Part shown: positions 16,563 to 24,351 of the stretch, in pieces | How the letters are laid out: the number at the start of each line of letters is the position of its first letter | Position numbering within the stretch: the first letter of the stretch is position 1 | Made by a program: the position numbers and the translations under genes | Notes under the pieces: generated by a model | What the model was told of the DNA's origin: nothing | The model's input: the letters and a program-made list of their open reading frames with translations, nothing else | The model's database searches: none | Source: RGIG1959 sp964564305 | GTDB taxonomy: Bacteria; Bacillota; Clostridia; Oscillospirales; Acutalibacteraceae | Direction: 5' to 3' | Assembly (NCBI GenBank): GCA_964564305.1 | Contig: CAZMAM010000011.1 | Coordinates: 1 to 36,975, forward strand | Length of the DNA: 36,975 nucleotides

Positions 16563-18002
16563 ATGGCACAGTGCAGTTTCGGCAAAATTTCCACTCAGGG
16601 AATTTTTGAGCCGACCATGCCTTACGGAACCGATCTGATCGGGCGAATGTTCTATATTCGCACGCAAAGCACTCAGGCACTGATCACCGCATTTGATTTT
16701 CTGGGAAATTATCCGTCGGAAGCGAAAAGATTCCGCCAAGGCGTGGCGGATCGCACCGGAATTCCCGCCGAAAATATCTGGTTTCATGAATTGCAAATTC
16801 ACGCTTCCCCGCCGGTGGGATTTTTACAGGGAAAAGTCACCGATACCTTGATTGCCCGCACCGCCGAAGAAGTTCTCCGAATGATGGCGCGTTCTGAACC
16901 GTTTACCTGCGATGTGGCTGAATTGCACGCCGGAACGCAATTTACCGTAAACCGCGAACAGTTAGTGGCCGGATTGGGCGGCGTGACCGTCTGGTCGGGC
17001 ATCCGGTACGATGACCGAAACCGTCCGTACGCCAACGACCCGGATATTATGTTGCTGCGTGGGTACCGGCCGGAACTTCCGGCGTTTCAACAGAAGATTT
17101 GGTTTGATAATCCAGTGGATCCGAAAGCGTATTTGTTTGTATTCCGCCACACAAACGGTAAAGTGATGGGCACTCTTTCGCGCTTTGCCGCACATCCCGA
17201 TGTTGCGGTACTATTTGAATTGCGCGTAGATTCCCCCAACGAGTATCGCTATAATTTCGACTGGCCGGGTTACCTTTCCGAAAAACTGGAGAGCACCTTT
17301 CAGGCGCCGTCCCTTTATCTCAACGGCCCGTGCGCGGATCTTTCCGTCCGCAAGGGTTACGACGGCATGGATTCCTACGAGGCGAGCGCCGCCGAGGCAA
17401 AACGCATCGGAGAATCCATCGCGGATGCGCTGATTGCGCGATACCGGAAAAAACGTGTCCCCTTGGGAGACGCCGAAAATTGCAAAGCGGCGCTGTTTTC
17501 CTTTGAACTGCCCATGCGGGAAAATCTCCCTTATACCCGGGAACATCCGCCTAATCTTGAAGCCATTCTGCAAAACGCGGAAGAGGCATTTTCCCGGGCT
17601 GCTTCGCAAAATGCCCCGGCGTATCTCGTCAAGCAGCTGGCCGATGAACGGTATCGCGTGCAATACGATTACGCCAAGGTATATCAATCACCCTTCTTTA
17701 CGGATCAGGCGCTGGCAAATCATACTCTGACGGCCACCGTTTCCGTACTGCAACTGGGGGATTATCTCTTTTTCGGCGTACCGGGAGAAAGTCTTTGCGA
17801 AATGAGCCGCTGGCTGCGCGAAAGCTTCACCGGTGTAAAAACCGTTACGGTGGATGAGGTAAACGGGTACTACGATTATATGGCCACCCCGGCATCCCTC
17901 ACCCACGGCGGATATACCTATTGGCAAAGCTGGGTCTCGCGCGACGCCGTCCCCGTGTTGAAAGCGGGCATCATCCGCGAAATGGAAGAATTCCTGGAAT
18001 AA
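16563..18002 (+). CDS. Neutral/alkaline ceramidase-like protein
   Basis: 479 residues starting at the second ATG (16563, MAQCSFGK), because GGAGG at 16551-16555 is 7 bases before it but only 1 base before the ATG at 16557. Ceramidase-like features are FDWPGYLSEKLE, SLYLNGPCADLS, an ASAAEAKRIGESIADALI helix and a late LQLGDYLFFGVPGESLCEM segment, as in neutral ceramidase-type amidohydrolases. No signal peptide is visible, so it is probably cytosolic, unlike secreted ceramidases. The substrate is unknown. Pairing with an N-acetyltransferase-like gene suggests linked amide chemistry (inference). Confidence 0.6.
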   Translation: MAQCSFGKISTQGIFEPTMPYGTDLIGRMFYIRTQSTQALITAFDFLGNYPSEAKRFRQGVADRTGIPAENIWFHELQIHASPPVGFLQGKVTDTLIARTAEEVLRMMARSEPFTCDVAELHAGTQFTVNREQLVAGLGGVTVWSGIRYDDRNRPYANDPDIMLLRGYRPELPAFQQKIWFDNPVDPKAYLFVFRHTNGKVMGTLSRFAAHPDVAVLFELRVDSPNEYRYNFDWPGYLSEKLESTFQAPSLYLNGPCADLSVRKGYDGMDSYEASAAEAKRIGESIADALIARYRKKRVPLGDAENCKAALFSFELPMRENLPYTREHPPNLEAILQNAEEAFSRAASQNAPAYLVKQLADERYRVQYDYAKVYQSPFFTDQALANHTLTATVSVLQLGDYLFFGVPGESLCEMSRWLRESFTGVKTVTVDEVNGYYDYMATPASLTHGGYTYWQSWVSRDAVPVLKAGIIREMEEFLE

Positions 18003-18005
18003 TAC

Positions 18006-18028
18006 GGGCGCGAAGATGCCCTTATTTT
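18006..18028 (+). terminator. Possible weak terminator after the ceramidase-like gene
   Basis: GGGC (18006-18009) can pair with GCCC (18018-18021), followed by TTATTTT. The stem is only 4 bp, so this is a weak candidate. The rest of 18029-18234 holds no gene. Confidence 0.25.
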
Positions 18029-18122
18029 GCATAACTTTTTACTATGAGCGAACCGGAACTCCCCTTTTTTGATATTTGGCGGGATTATTCCGGCCATTAT
18101 CTTCGCAATCCGCCCTGTAATG

Positions 18123-18151
18123 TTACAAAAATGTCGGACGGAGGTTATATT
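18123..18151 (+). promoter_or_regulatory. Possible promoter for the two-component/HtrA operon
   Basis: TTACAA (18123-18128), a 17-base spacer and TATATT (18146-18151). The -35 is poor. A separate TAAAAT at 18181-18186 lacks a -35 at the right distance. The true promoter is uncertain. Confidence 0.3.
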
Positions 18152-18234
18152 TTGTTCATACATCTCCCAAGCAACTGTGCTAAAATATGGGCAGTCGGCA
18201 AAAACGCGGGGAGACCAAACGAGGAGTGAGACAA

Positions 18235-18936
18235 ATGGCGGCTTCCAAAATTATGATTGTGGATGACGACAGCAATATTGGCGAACTGTTGCGCCTGTAC
18301 TTGGAAAAAGAGGGATTTCAAACAGTCATCGCAGAAAACGGAACCCGGGCGCTTTCCCTATTTGATTCCGAAAAGCCGGATTTGATGCTTTTGGATGTCA
18401 TGATGCCGGAATTGGACGGCTGGCAGGTGTGCCGTGAAATCCGAAAAAAAAGCGAATGCCCGATTATTATGCTCACCGCCAAAGGAGAAGTTTTTGACAA
18501 GGTTTTGGGATTGGAACTCGGCGCAGACGATTATGTTGTCAAACCGTTTGAAGCCAAGGAAGTCGTGGCCAGAGTCAAAGCGGTTTTGCGCCGGTCGAAT
18601 GCTTCAGACCGCCGGGAAATCAGAGAAGTTTCCTATGATAATCTGTACATCAATATGGAAACCTATGAGTTGCGTGTCCGCGGAAAAGCGGTCAGCACGC
18701 CGCCCAAAGAAATGGAACTGATCTTCCATCTGGCCAGCAATCCCAACCGGGTGTATACCCGCGATCAGTTGCTGGATGAAGTTTGGGGATTTGAATATTA
18801 CGGGGACAGCCGAACGGTAGACGTGCACGTGAAGCGTCTGCGTGAAAAACTGGACGGCGTTTCCGATCAATGGTCGCTCAAAACCGTTTGGGGTGTGGGA
18901 TACAAATTTGAGGTAAAGGATCCCGATCATGTTTAA
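18235..18936 (+). CDS. OmpR/PhoB-family response regulator
   Basis: 233 residues from ATG 18235, which has AGGAG (18222-18226) 8 bases upstream. The receiver domain (1-120) has the acidic triad D10-D12, the phospho-acceptor D54 in LLDVMMPE, and Lys in the DDYVVKPF loop. The C-terminal winged helix (about 135-230) is intact (VWGFEYYGDSRTVDVHVKRLREKL). It overlaps the histidine kinase gene by 8 bases, so the two form a cognate pair. With an HtrA protease as third gene, the set looks like an envelope stress system; target genes are not known. Confidence 0.93.
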   Translation: MAASKIMIVDDDSNIGELLRLYLEKEGFQTVIAENGTRALSLFDSEKPDLMLLDVMMPELDGWQVCREIRKKSECPIIMLTAKGEVFDKVLGLELGADDYVVKPFEAKEVVARVKAVLRRSNASDRREIREVSYDNLYINMETYELRVRGKAVSTPPKEMELIFHLASNPNRVYTRDQLLDEVWGFEYYGDSRTVDVHVKRLREKLDGVSDQWSLKTVWGVGYKFEVKDPDHV

Positions 18937-20428
18937 AAGCGTCTTTTCCAAATATTTTACCGTTACCGCTTCCCTTTTGCTGGTGGCAATGGTGGTATTG
19001 GGCGGGGCGCAAATCCTGTTTCTCAATAATTACTGGATGGGCGACAAGCGGGAACAACTGACAGAAAACGCCTCTTTGGTGGCGGATCACGTGGCGAGCG
19101 TGACCATTCAGGACAGCGGAAACCCGTTTTCCTATTACATTTCGACCCGATCCGTTTCTCCCATTATCGATTTGGTCGCCAAAAGCTTAAATGCGAATGT
19201 TTTGGTGGTGGATCCAAACGGAAAAATCCTGACAGCCGCCACGCTGACGCCGCTCGACACCGATTCGGTCTCACGCGAAACCTTATCCCGCATCGGTGAA
19301 TCGTTTTACGAAGTCGGCAATATGGACGGGCTGTTCTCCTCCGCATATTACACGGCAGCCACCCCCATTGAAGTGCCCGGAAATGTAACGGTCGGGTATG
19401 TAATCGCCGCCATGCCGGCCGATGAATTTGTCCAGTATATTCACGAAACGTTTCGCACGTATCTGATTTCCGCACTGGTTGTATTGCTGGTATTCTCGGT
19501 AATTATTTACATTGTGACCTATCGCTTGGTCAAACCTTTGCGTGAGATGTCCGCCGCCGCCAAGCGGTTTGCCGAAGGTGATTTCAGTTGCCGGATTCAG
19601 GTGCGAGGGCAGGATGAAGTGGCTCAGCTGGAACAGGCCTTTAACGCGATGGCCATCTCCCTTTCCTCTACAGAAGATATGAGCCGCAGTTTTGTGGCCA
19701 ATGTTTCCCATGAACTGAAAACCCCAATGACCACCATCGGCGGCTTTGTGGACGGCATTCTCGACGGAACCATCCCCCCGGATAAACAAAATTATTACCT
19801 GAAAATTGTATCCGACGAAGTGAAACGCCTTTCCCAGCTGGTGAATGCTATGCTGGATCTTTCCCGCATAGACAACGGCTCACTGCGCATCAATCCCGTT
19901 TTGGTTGATTTAACGGATATCGCCAGCAGCTGTCTGCTTTCTTTTGAACAGCGCATCGAGCAAAAACATGTCCGTGTGGAAGGGCTCTCGGAATGCGATC
20001 GGGTTGAGGTCATCGCAGATCGCGATCTTATCGGCCAAGTTATTTACAATCTGCTGGATAATGCCGTTAAATTTGTCGATGAGGGCGGAACCATCACCGT
20101 GCGCATCGAGCAAAAAAACAACCGGGTCATTTGCGCGGTTCGCAACACCGGCGAAGGCCTTTCCCCGGAAGAAATGCCCCGGGTATTTGAACGCTTTTAT
20201 AAAACAGACCGGTCCCGCAGCCGGGATAAAACGGGAGTTGGGCTTGGGCTGTATATTGTCAAAACCGTCATCAATCTGCACAAGGGTGAAATCACCGTGC
20301 GCTCGGTGCAGGGAGAATATTGCGAATTTGTCTTTTGGTTACCCGCCGACGCCGGTGTTCCCGATACAGGCAATCGACACGACAAGCCAAGACGATCCGC
20401 AAACGATCTATCATCTGAAAGGCAGTGA
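18929..20428 (+). CDS. Membrane sensor histidine kinase
   Basis: 499 residues: TM1 about 11-32, an extracytoplasmic sensor of ~145 residues, TM2 about 178-198, HAMP 199-251, then HisKA with phospho-acceptor H261 in SHELKTPM. The HATPase_c domain has the N box (NLLDNAVKF), a G1-like NTGEG, an F box (FERFYKTDRSRS) and GVGLGLYIVK. Typical class I architecture, partner of the preceding regulator. The last ~30 residues are a polar tail after the kinase domain. It ends 5 bases before the best start of the HtrA gene. Confidence 0.93.
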   Translation: MFKSVFSKYFTVTASLLLVAMVVLGGAQILFLNNYWMGDKREQLTENASLVADHVASVTIQDSGNPFSYYISTRSVSPIIDLVAKSLNANVLVVDPNGKILTAATLTPLDTDSVSRETLSRIGESFYEVGNMDGLFSSAYYTAATPIEVPGNVTVGYVIAAMPADEFVQYIHETFRTYLISALVVLLVFSVIIYIVTYRLVKPLREMSAAAKRFAEGDFSCRIQVRGQDEVAQLEQAFNAMAISLSSTEDMSRSFVANVSHELKTPMTTIGGFVDGILDGTIPPDKQNYYLKIVSDEVKRLSQLVNAMLDLSRIDNGSLRINPVLVDLTDIASSCLLSFEQRIEQKHVRVEGLSECDRVEVIADRDLIGQVIYNLLDNAVKFVDEGGTITVRIEQKNNRVICAVRNTGEGLSPEEMPRVFERFYKTDRSRSRDKTGVGLGLYIVKTVINLHKGEITVRSVQGEYCEFVFWLPADAGVPDTGNRHDKPRRSANDLSSERQ

Positions 20429-20433
20429 GCAAT

Positions 20434-22017
20434 ATGTCTGAATTATGGGAAAATTCCGACGACCGCAAGCAGGATACTTCTTTGGATCCGGTGAATGAGA
20501 ATACCGGAAAAGCGGAAACATCTGTGCCGCCTTCCTCTTCTCAGCCTCTTACCTCTTCCCCATCGTCCGTTTCCTCCCGGGAACCGTCCGCTCCATCCGA
20601 ATCGGCAGAACCCGCGCAGTCTTCGCAGCCGACATCGCCCCAACCGGAATATGCGACGCCTCCGTATACTCCGCCGCAATCGTATACCCCGCCGCGGCCA
20701 CAGTATACGCCGTACAACCGGAATAACGGCTACAACGGATACTATTCTCAGCCCGGTTATTCCTCTTACAATCCGCAGCTGCCGAAAAAACCGAAAAAAA
20801 AGAAAAATACCGTAACCGTTGTGATTGCGGTATTAGCGGTGTTGTGCTGTGTTTCCCTGATTGCAACCTGTGTGCTGGGATGGCGGCTGATTACTTCCGA
20901 TTCGGACACTACGACAGAAGAGGTCACACCGCCCACCCAGTCGCCTTCCGGTGAAACAAAGCCCACCCGTGCGCCGAACGAAAACGGACCAACGCTGGAA
21001 ATTACCGGAGGGGAAGACGCGGATGACGGCGGTTTAACCACCCGGGAAATCGTAGCCGAAAATCTCGATTCCACGGTTGTTTTAACTACTTATACGCGGC
21101 AAAACAACGGCTATTTCAATTCCCCCTTTAACGATTATATCAATCCCGATCTGGATACCGAGGATAATCTGGTTCAGGCGAGCGAATCTTCCGGCATTGT
21201 GCTTTCCGCAGACGGATACATCATCACCAACAGTCATTGCGTGATAGACGAAGACAGTTCTCAGGCGTATGAGCGCATTGATGTGACGATGTATAACGGC
21301 ACCGTATACGAAAGCGCGAGAATCATCGGATACGATACCACCACCGATCTGGCGGTAATCAAAGTGGACGCAAACGACTTACAACCGGCCACGTTCGGAG
21401 ATTCATCCGCGGTATCTCTCGGAGATCGCGTGGTAACTTTAGGCAATTCCGGCGGGTTACACTGGTCGGCGTCCCAAGGCATCCTTTCCGGTCAGGCCAG
21501 GGACGTCTACGAAGACACCGGGTATTCCATCAAATGCCTTCAGGTAGACGCGGTCATCAACCCCGGATCTTCCGGCGGCCCGCTGCTGAACAATCAGGGA
21601 CAGGTAATCGGCATCAATTCGGCCAAAATTGTCCTTTCGGGATACGAGGGGCTTGGATTCTCCATTCCAATCAACGAAGCAAAAACGGTTATCGACGACT
21701 TGGTCAAATACGGCTACGTCAAGGGTAGAGTATCTCTGGGCATTACGGGAAGTACCGTAACCTCTATCGGATATGAAGGATTTATGATTCGCGGATTTCA
21801 GGAAAATTCCGCCTTGCTGAACACCGATGCCAAAGAAGGCGACATCATCACCCATGTGGACGGCACACGGGTCAACAGTTACGAAGAAATGCGCACGGAA
21901 CTAACCAAGCATCAGGTGGGAGATCAAGTGACCCTCACGCTTCTGCGGCTGGATAATCAATCGCGCACTTCTCGCTCCTTTGATATCACGGTGACCCTTA
22001 TGGAGAGCAACAATTAA
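20434..22017 (+). CDS. htrA: HtrA/DegP-type serine protease with C-terminal PDZ domain
   Basis: 527 residues from ATG 20434; the in-frame GTG at 20425 has its AAAGG only 2 bases away, while the ATG has 11. Order: a Ser/Pro/Gln/Tyr-rich cytosolic N-terminus (about 1-115), a basic patch, one TM helix (about 126-150), a linker, then a trypsin-like domain. The catalytic triad is H268 (NSHC), D305 (TTDLAV) and S380 (NPGSSGGP). A PDZ domain occupies about 430-515. The protease faces outside the cell and probably degrades misfolded exported proteins. It is the third gene of the RR-HK-HtrA operon. Confidence 0.93.
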   Translation: MSELWENSDDRKQDTSLDPVNENTGKAETSVPPSSSQPLTSSPSSVSSREPSAPSESAEPAQSSQPTSPQPEYATPPYTPPQSYTPPRPQYTPYNRNNGYNGYYSQPGYSSYNPQLPKKPKKKKNTVTVVIAVLAVLCCVSLIATCVLGWRLITSDSDTTTEEVTPPTQSPSGETKPTRAPNENGPTLEITGGEDADDGGLTTREIVAENLDSTVVLTTYTRQNNGYFNSPFNDYINPDLDTEDNLVQASESSGIVLSADGYIITNSHCVIDEDSSQAYERIDVTMYNGTVYESARIIGYDTTTDLAVIKVDANDLQPATFGDSSAVSLGDRVVTLGNSGGLHWSASQGILSGQARDVYEDTGYSIKCLQVDAVINPGSSGGPLLNNQGQVIGINSAKIVLSGYEGLGFSIPINEAKTVIDDLVKYGYVKGRVSLGITGSTVTSIGYEGFMIRGFQENSALLNTDAKEGDIITHVDGTRVNSYEEMRTELTKHQVGDQVTLTLLRLDNQSRTSRSFDITVTLMESNN

Positions 22018-22073
22018 GAGATTTGAAGGCAAAACGTGTACCTTCACATGTGTTGTGGAAAACACCGGCTGAA

Positions 22074-22114
22074 AATCCGCCCGCCGAAAGGACAATCCTT
22101 TCGGCGGGCGGATT
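22074..22114. terminator. Strong hairpin terminator, probably bidirectional
   Basis: A perfect 18-bp stem (22074-22091 with 22097-22114) encloses the 5-base loop ACAAT; the core is CCGCCCGCCGAAAGG. On the - strand it is followed by TTTT, on the + strand by an AT-rich stretch without a clean T-run. It ends the HtrA operon and faces the convergent broken gene, and marks the border of the AT-rich right part. Confidence 0.75.
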
Positions 22115-22134
22115 CCGATATTATTTGTGCGATT

Positions 22135-22439
22135 TTACACAAATCCTGACGCTATTTTCAGGAAAAAATCGATATAATCCGCCTCCACGTTATAAAATTC
22201 TTCTTCATCGAAGCTGAGATGACGTGGCGGATTTGGCCTCTCGTTTAGGCGAGCCAAAAACAGCTCGCTGTTTCTAGGATTACCGGAAAAATCGTACTGT
22301 ATGGCAAGATCTTGAAATGAGCCGAAATCAATTTCCCAGGAAATCCTTCTTTGCTGTCCGCATTTAAGTAAAACCATTCCACTGTTTCGCTATCGGAATC
22401 AAACCATATTTTTGTCGGGTTGCCATATTCGTTGTTCAT
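22135..22439 (-). pseudogene. Frameshifted small hypothetical gene
   Basis: Two overlapping - strand frames together make one plausible protein of about 100 residues. The first starts at ATG 22439 (MNNEYGNPTKIWFDSDS, to about YLNADSKE). The second carries RRISWEIDFGSFQDL on to the stop at 22135 and continues with an acidic segment, LSFDEEEFYN. Neither alone looks complete. The switch lies near 22330-22350 and needs a one-base loss or two-base gain. It has a promoter (22507-22534) and a weak AGGATG site 8 bases before the ATG. Function is unknown. A sequencing error is an alternative. Confidence 0.5.
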
Positions 22440-22506
22440 ACTTTTTCATCCTGTATTTTTTCAAGCATAAAAAAACAAATGCCGACGGGTAAAGCGTGTG
22501 ACATTT

Positions 22507-22534
22507 ATTATAGTATTGCACGATGAGCACACAA
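22507..22534 (-). promoter_or_regulatory. Promoter for the frameshifted gene (divergent)
   Basis: On the - strand: TTGTGT (22534-22529), a 16-base spacer, perfect TATAAT (22512-22507). It lies back to back with the + strand promoter at 22543, only 8 bases away. Confidence 0.45.
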
Positions 22535-22542
22535 CTTCTTTC

Positions 22543-22570
22543 TTGACACTAAGCCAAAACAGCGTATAAT
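22543..22570 (+). promoter_or_regulatory. Full-consensus promoter for the MNT nucleotidyltransferase
   Basis: TTGACA at 22543-22548 and TATAAT at 22565-22570, both perfect, with a 16-base spacer. The start would be near 22577, giving a leader of about 27 bases before the ATG at 22604. The strongest promoter match in the window. Confidence 0.7.
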
Positions 22571-22603
22571 CCACAATTGTAAATGGTTTTTAGGAGAACC
22601 GAT

Positions 22604-22933
22604 ATGATTTATAGCATCAATGAAATTCAATCGAAAATTCATTTCGTTGCACAGAAATATCGTCTGAAGGCTGTGTATATATATGGCTCTTATGCGCGCG
22701 GAGAAGCAACGGAAAGCAGTGATGTGGATTTTCTGATTGACAGAACCAATTCTACCATTCACAATTTGTTGGATTTAACCGCTCTGAAGATTGATTTGGA
22801 GAGTATTCTGGATAAACCTGTGGATATCACCGAAACATATACTATTCAGCAAAAATCTGCTCAAGAAACCTCTGCATTCTTTGTACAGAATGTGCTTCAA
22901 GAAAGAATAAAAATCTACGATAACGCACGATAA
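22604..22933 (+). CDS. MNT-type nucleotidyltransferase (MntA-like), without HEPN partner
   Basis: 109 residues from ATG 22604, with AGGAG (22592-22596) 7 bases upstream. The minimal nucleotidyltransferase motif GSYARGEATESSDVDFLID contains the GS...SDxD active site, and a further acidic residue lies in KPVDITE. Family members usually pair with a HEPN RNase (HepT) and, as antitoxin, AMPylate it. Here no HEPN gene follows: the next reading frame is on the opposite strand. It may be an orphan antitoxin or the remnant of a toxin-antitoxin pair. The C-terminal end (FVQNVLQERIKIY) is as in the family. Confidence 0.8.
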   Translation: MIYSINEIQSKIHFVAQKYRLKAVYIYGSYARGEATESSDVDFLIDRTNSTIHNLLDLTALKIDLESILDKPVDITETYTIQQKSAQETSAFFVQNVLQERIKIYDNAR

Positions 22934-22975
22934 AGCGCACGAATCAAATTTTTTCTTTTTTATATCAGGATTTAC

Positions 22976-23833
22976 TCAGGCTTTTTGACCGGGCATTGGC
23001 ATTACCGTTTGGCTGTTTTTCTCGATCAGCCTCAACACTTCCTGCCTGCTGCCCAGTTGATGCAACTTGCTGTCTTGATCTTCGGCATACATATGATCAA
23101 AAAATGTTTCCAGTTCCTGAATCTCGTCGGCGGTTACCAAAATTTCGTTTTCGTAACAAATCTTGCCCAAATCGTAAATCCAATCTCTGTTTTCCGCAAT
23201 GCGCAAATCTAAAGGATAATACCAGCATGTAGGCTCATCCCAAAAAGTTAGGCAGCTTTGGCTCAGAATCACATCCGCTATTTTCTGCAACTCAAGAATG
23301 CCTTTACTTCTTGTCGCTTTTATCCCTGATCGGTTCAGGTTATGAATGACGTGTTCCATTTCACTTTGGATATCCGTCAGGAACTGACCCGGCCCAAGCC
23401 TGAAGTGGATGCCGCATGTATCGCCTTCCAACATTTGTATCCGCTCATCCCATTGTGCGATAAACACATCGGTGAAATCGGCCGTATTGCCTCGGGAAAG
23501 AAATCTTTGCCTGTATTCTTCCTTCAACTCAATACTCGGATAACATAATAAGTAAGGGATTTGATAATCTCTGTAAATTTGGCTTAAGACACTGCCGATC
23601 GGAGGAATCAGCACATATTCGTACTTACTTTCCGCTTCCAAAATCGCGGCAATATAATTATAGGGAAATGCGGGATTTGCCAATAAATACGGGGCGGCTT
23701 TGATGCTTTCCCCTTCATCCCGTTCATTCGGAAGAATCCGGCGATACGGCATGCTGTGCAAATCAATGCTGATTGCGGCGGTGGCCCTCGCAAACATGCT
23801 TTTTCCAACTCCGGCGTAACCCGCCACAATCAT
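22976..23833 (-). CDS. P-loop NTPase/kinase-like protein, unknown substrate
   Basis: 285 residues with Walker A GYAGVGKS at residues 5-12, right at the N-terminus. The middle region (YVLIPPIGSVLSQIYRDY, then ELKEEYRQRFLSRGN and FIAQWDERIQMLE) resembles small nucleotide-kinase-like P-loop proteins of the kind seen in phages and islands. The C-terminal ~100 residues are helical and unassigned. GAGGAG lies about 10 bases before the ATG. It is 83 bases after the preceding - strand gene. It is the third P-loop kinase-like protein in the island; relation to those at 30.8-32.1 kb is not evident beyond the fold. Confidence 0.6.
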   Translation of the reverse strand: MIVAGYAGVGKSMFARATAAISIDLHSMPYRRILPNERDEGESIKAAPYLLANPAFPYNYIAAILEAESKYEYVLIPPIGSVLSQIYRDYQIPYLLCYPSIELKEEYRQRFLSRGNTADFTDVFIAQWDERIQMLEGDTCGIHFRLGPGQFLTDIQSEMEHVIHNLNRSGIKATRSKGILELQKIADVILSQSCLTFWDEPTCWYYPLDLRIAENRDWIYDLGKICYENEILVTADEIQELETFFDHMYAEDQDSKLHQLGSRQEVLRLIEKNSQTVMPMPGQKA

Positions 23834-23916
23834 ACCCGATACACTCCTCTATTCACTCCAAAAAACCTTCCTCACTATAAATGCATTATGTGAATGGAAT
23901 CGGCACAGCCTTTATA

Positions 23917-24327
23917 TCATCCGCGTTGAGAATCTGGCCGAATCTTCTCCTCATACTCGTGCAGGAAAAAATCCAGCGAATACTGACCCCTTAAGATGCT
24001 GTTTACCTTCTCGGCATAATCCCACATTTCCGGCAAAATGTCTTCTGGATTGGCTCTTTTCAGAAACAGCAGAGAAGGGTGGTCGTGGCTGATTCTCCTG
24101 TCTTTGCGGATATATTGCACAATAGTCGATGTAGAATCGGAATAATCACAAAACATCGGGTTTCCGTTACATATTTTCTGACTGGAACTTTCTATCTCCG
24201 CCTTGGTGATATCGATGACGCCAAGATCGTCTTCGTCCAAGACGATATCTCCCTTTTCAAAGGGATTTTCTATGATGACCGGATAATTTTCAAACCTACA
24301 TTTGAGCGGTTTCCCTGCTTTTGTCAC
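23917..24327 (-). CDS. Hypothetical protein, possibly 5'-truncated
   Basis: 136 residues. The only start available is GTG at 24327. The frame continues just 8 more codons upstream before a stop, and those codons (reading KLLFSDDV) look like protein, so the natural N-terminus may be lost or the start may be non-standard. It is rich in Asp/Glu/Ser/Ile (IVLDEDDLGVIDITKAEI). No membrane segment or family is recognised. It lies 24 bases after the surface protein gene, so probably the same transcript. Confidence 0.5.
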   Translation of the reverse strand: MTKAGKPLKCRFENYPVIIENPFEKGDIVLDEDDLGVIDITKAEIESSSQKICNGNPMFCDYSDSTSTIVQYIRKDRRISHDHPSLLFLKRANPEDILPEMWDYAEKVNSILRGQYSLDFFLHEYEEKIRPDSQRG

Positions 24328-24351
24328 ATCGTCACTGAATAATAATTTGTT

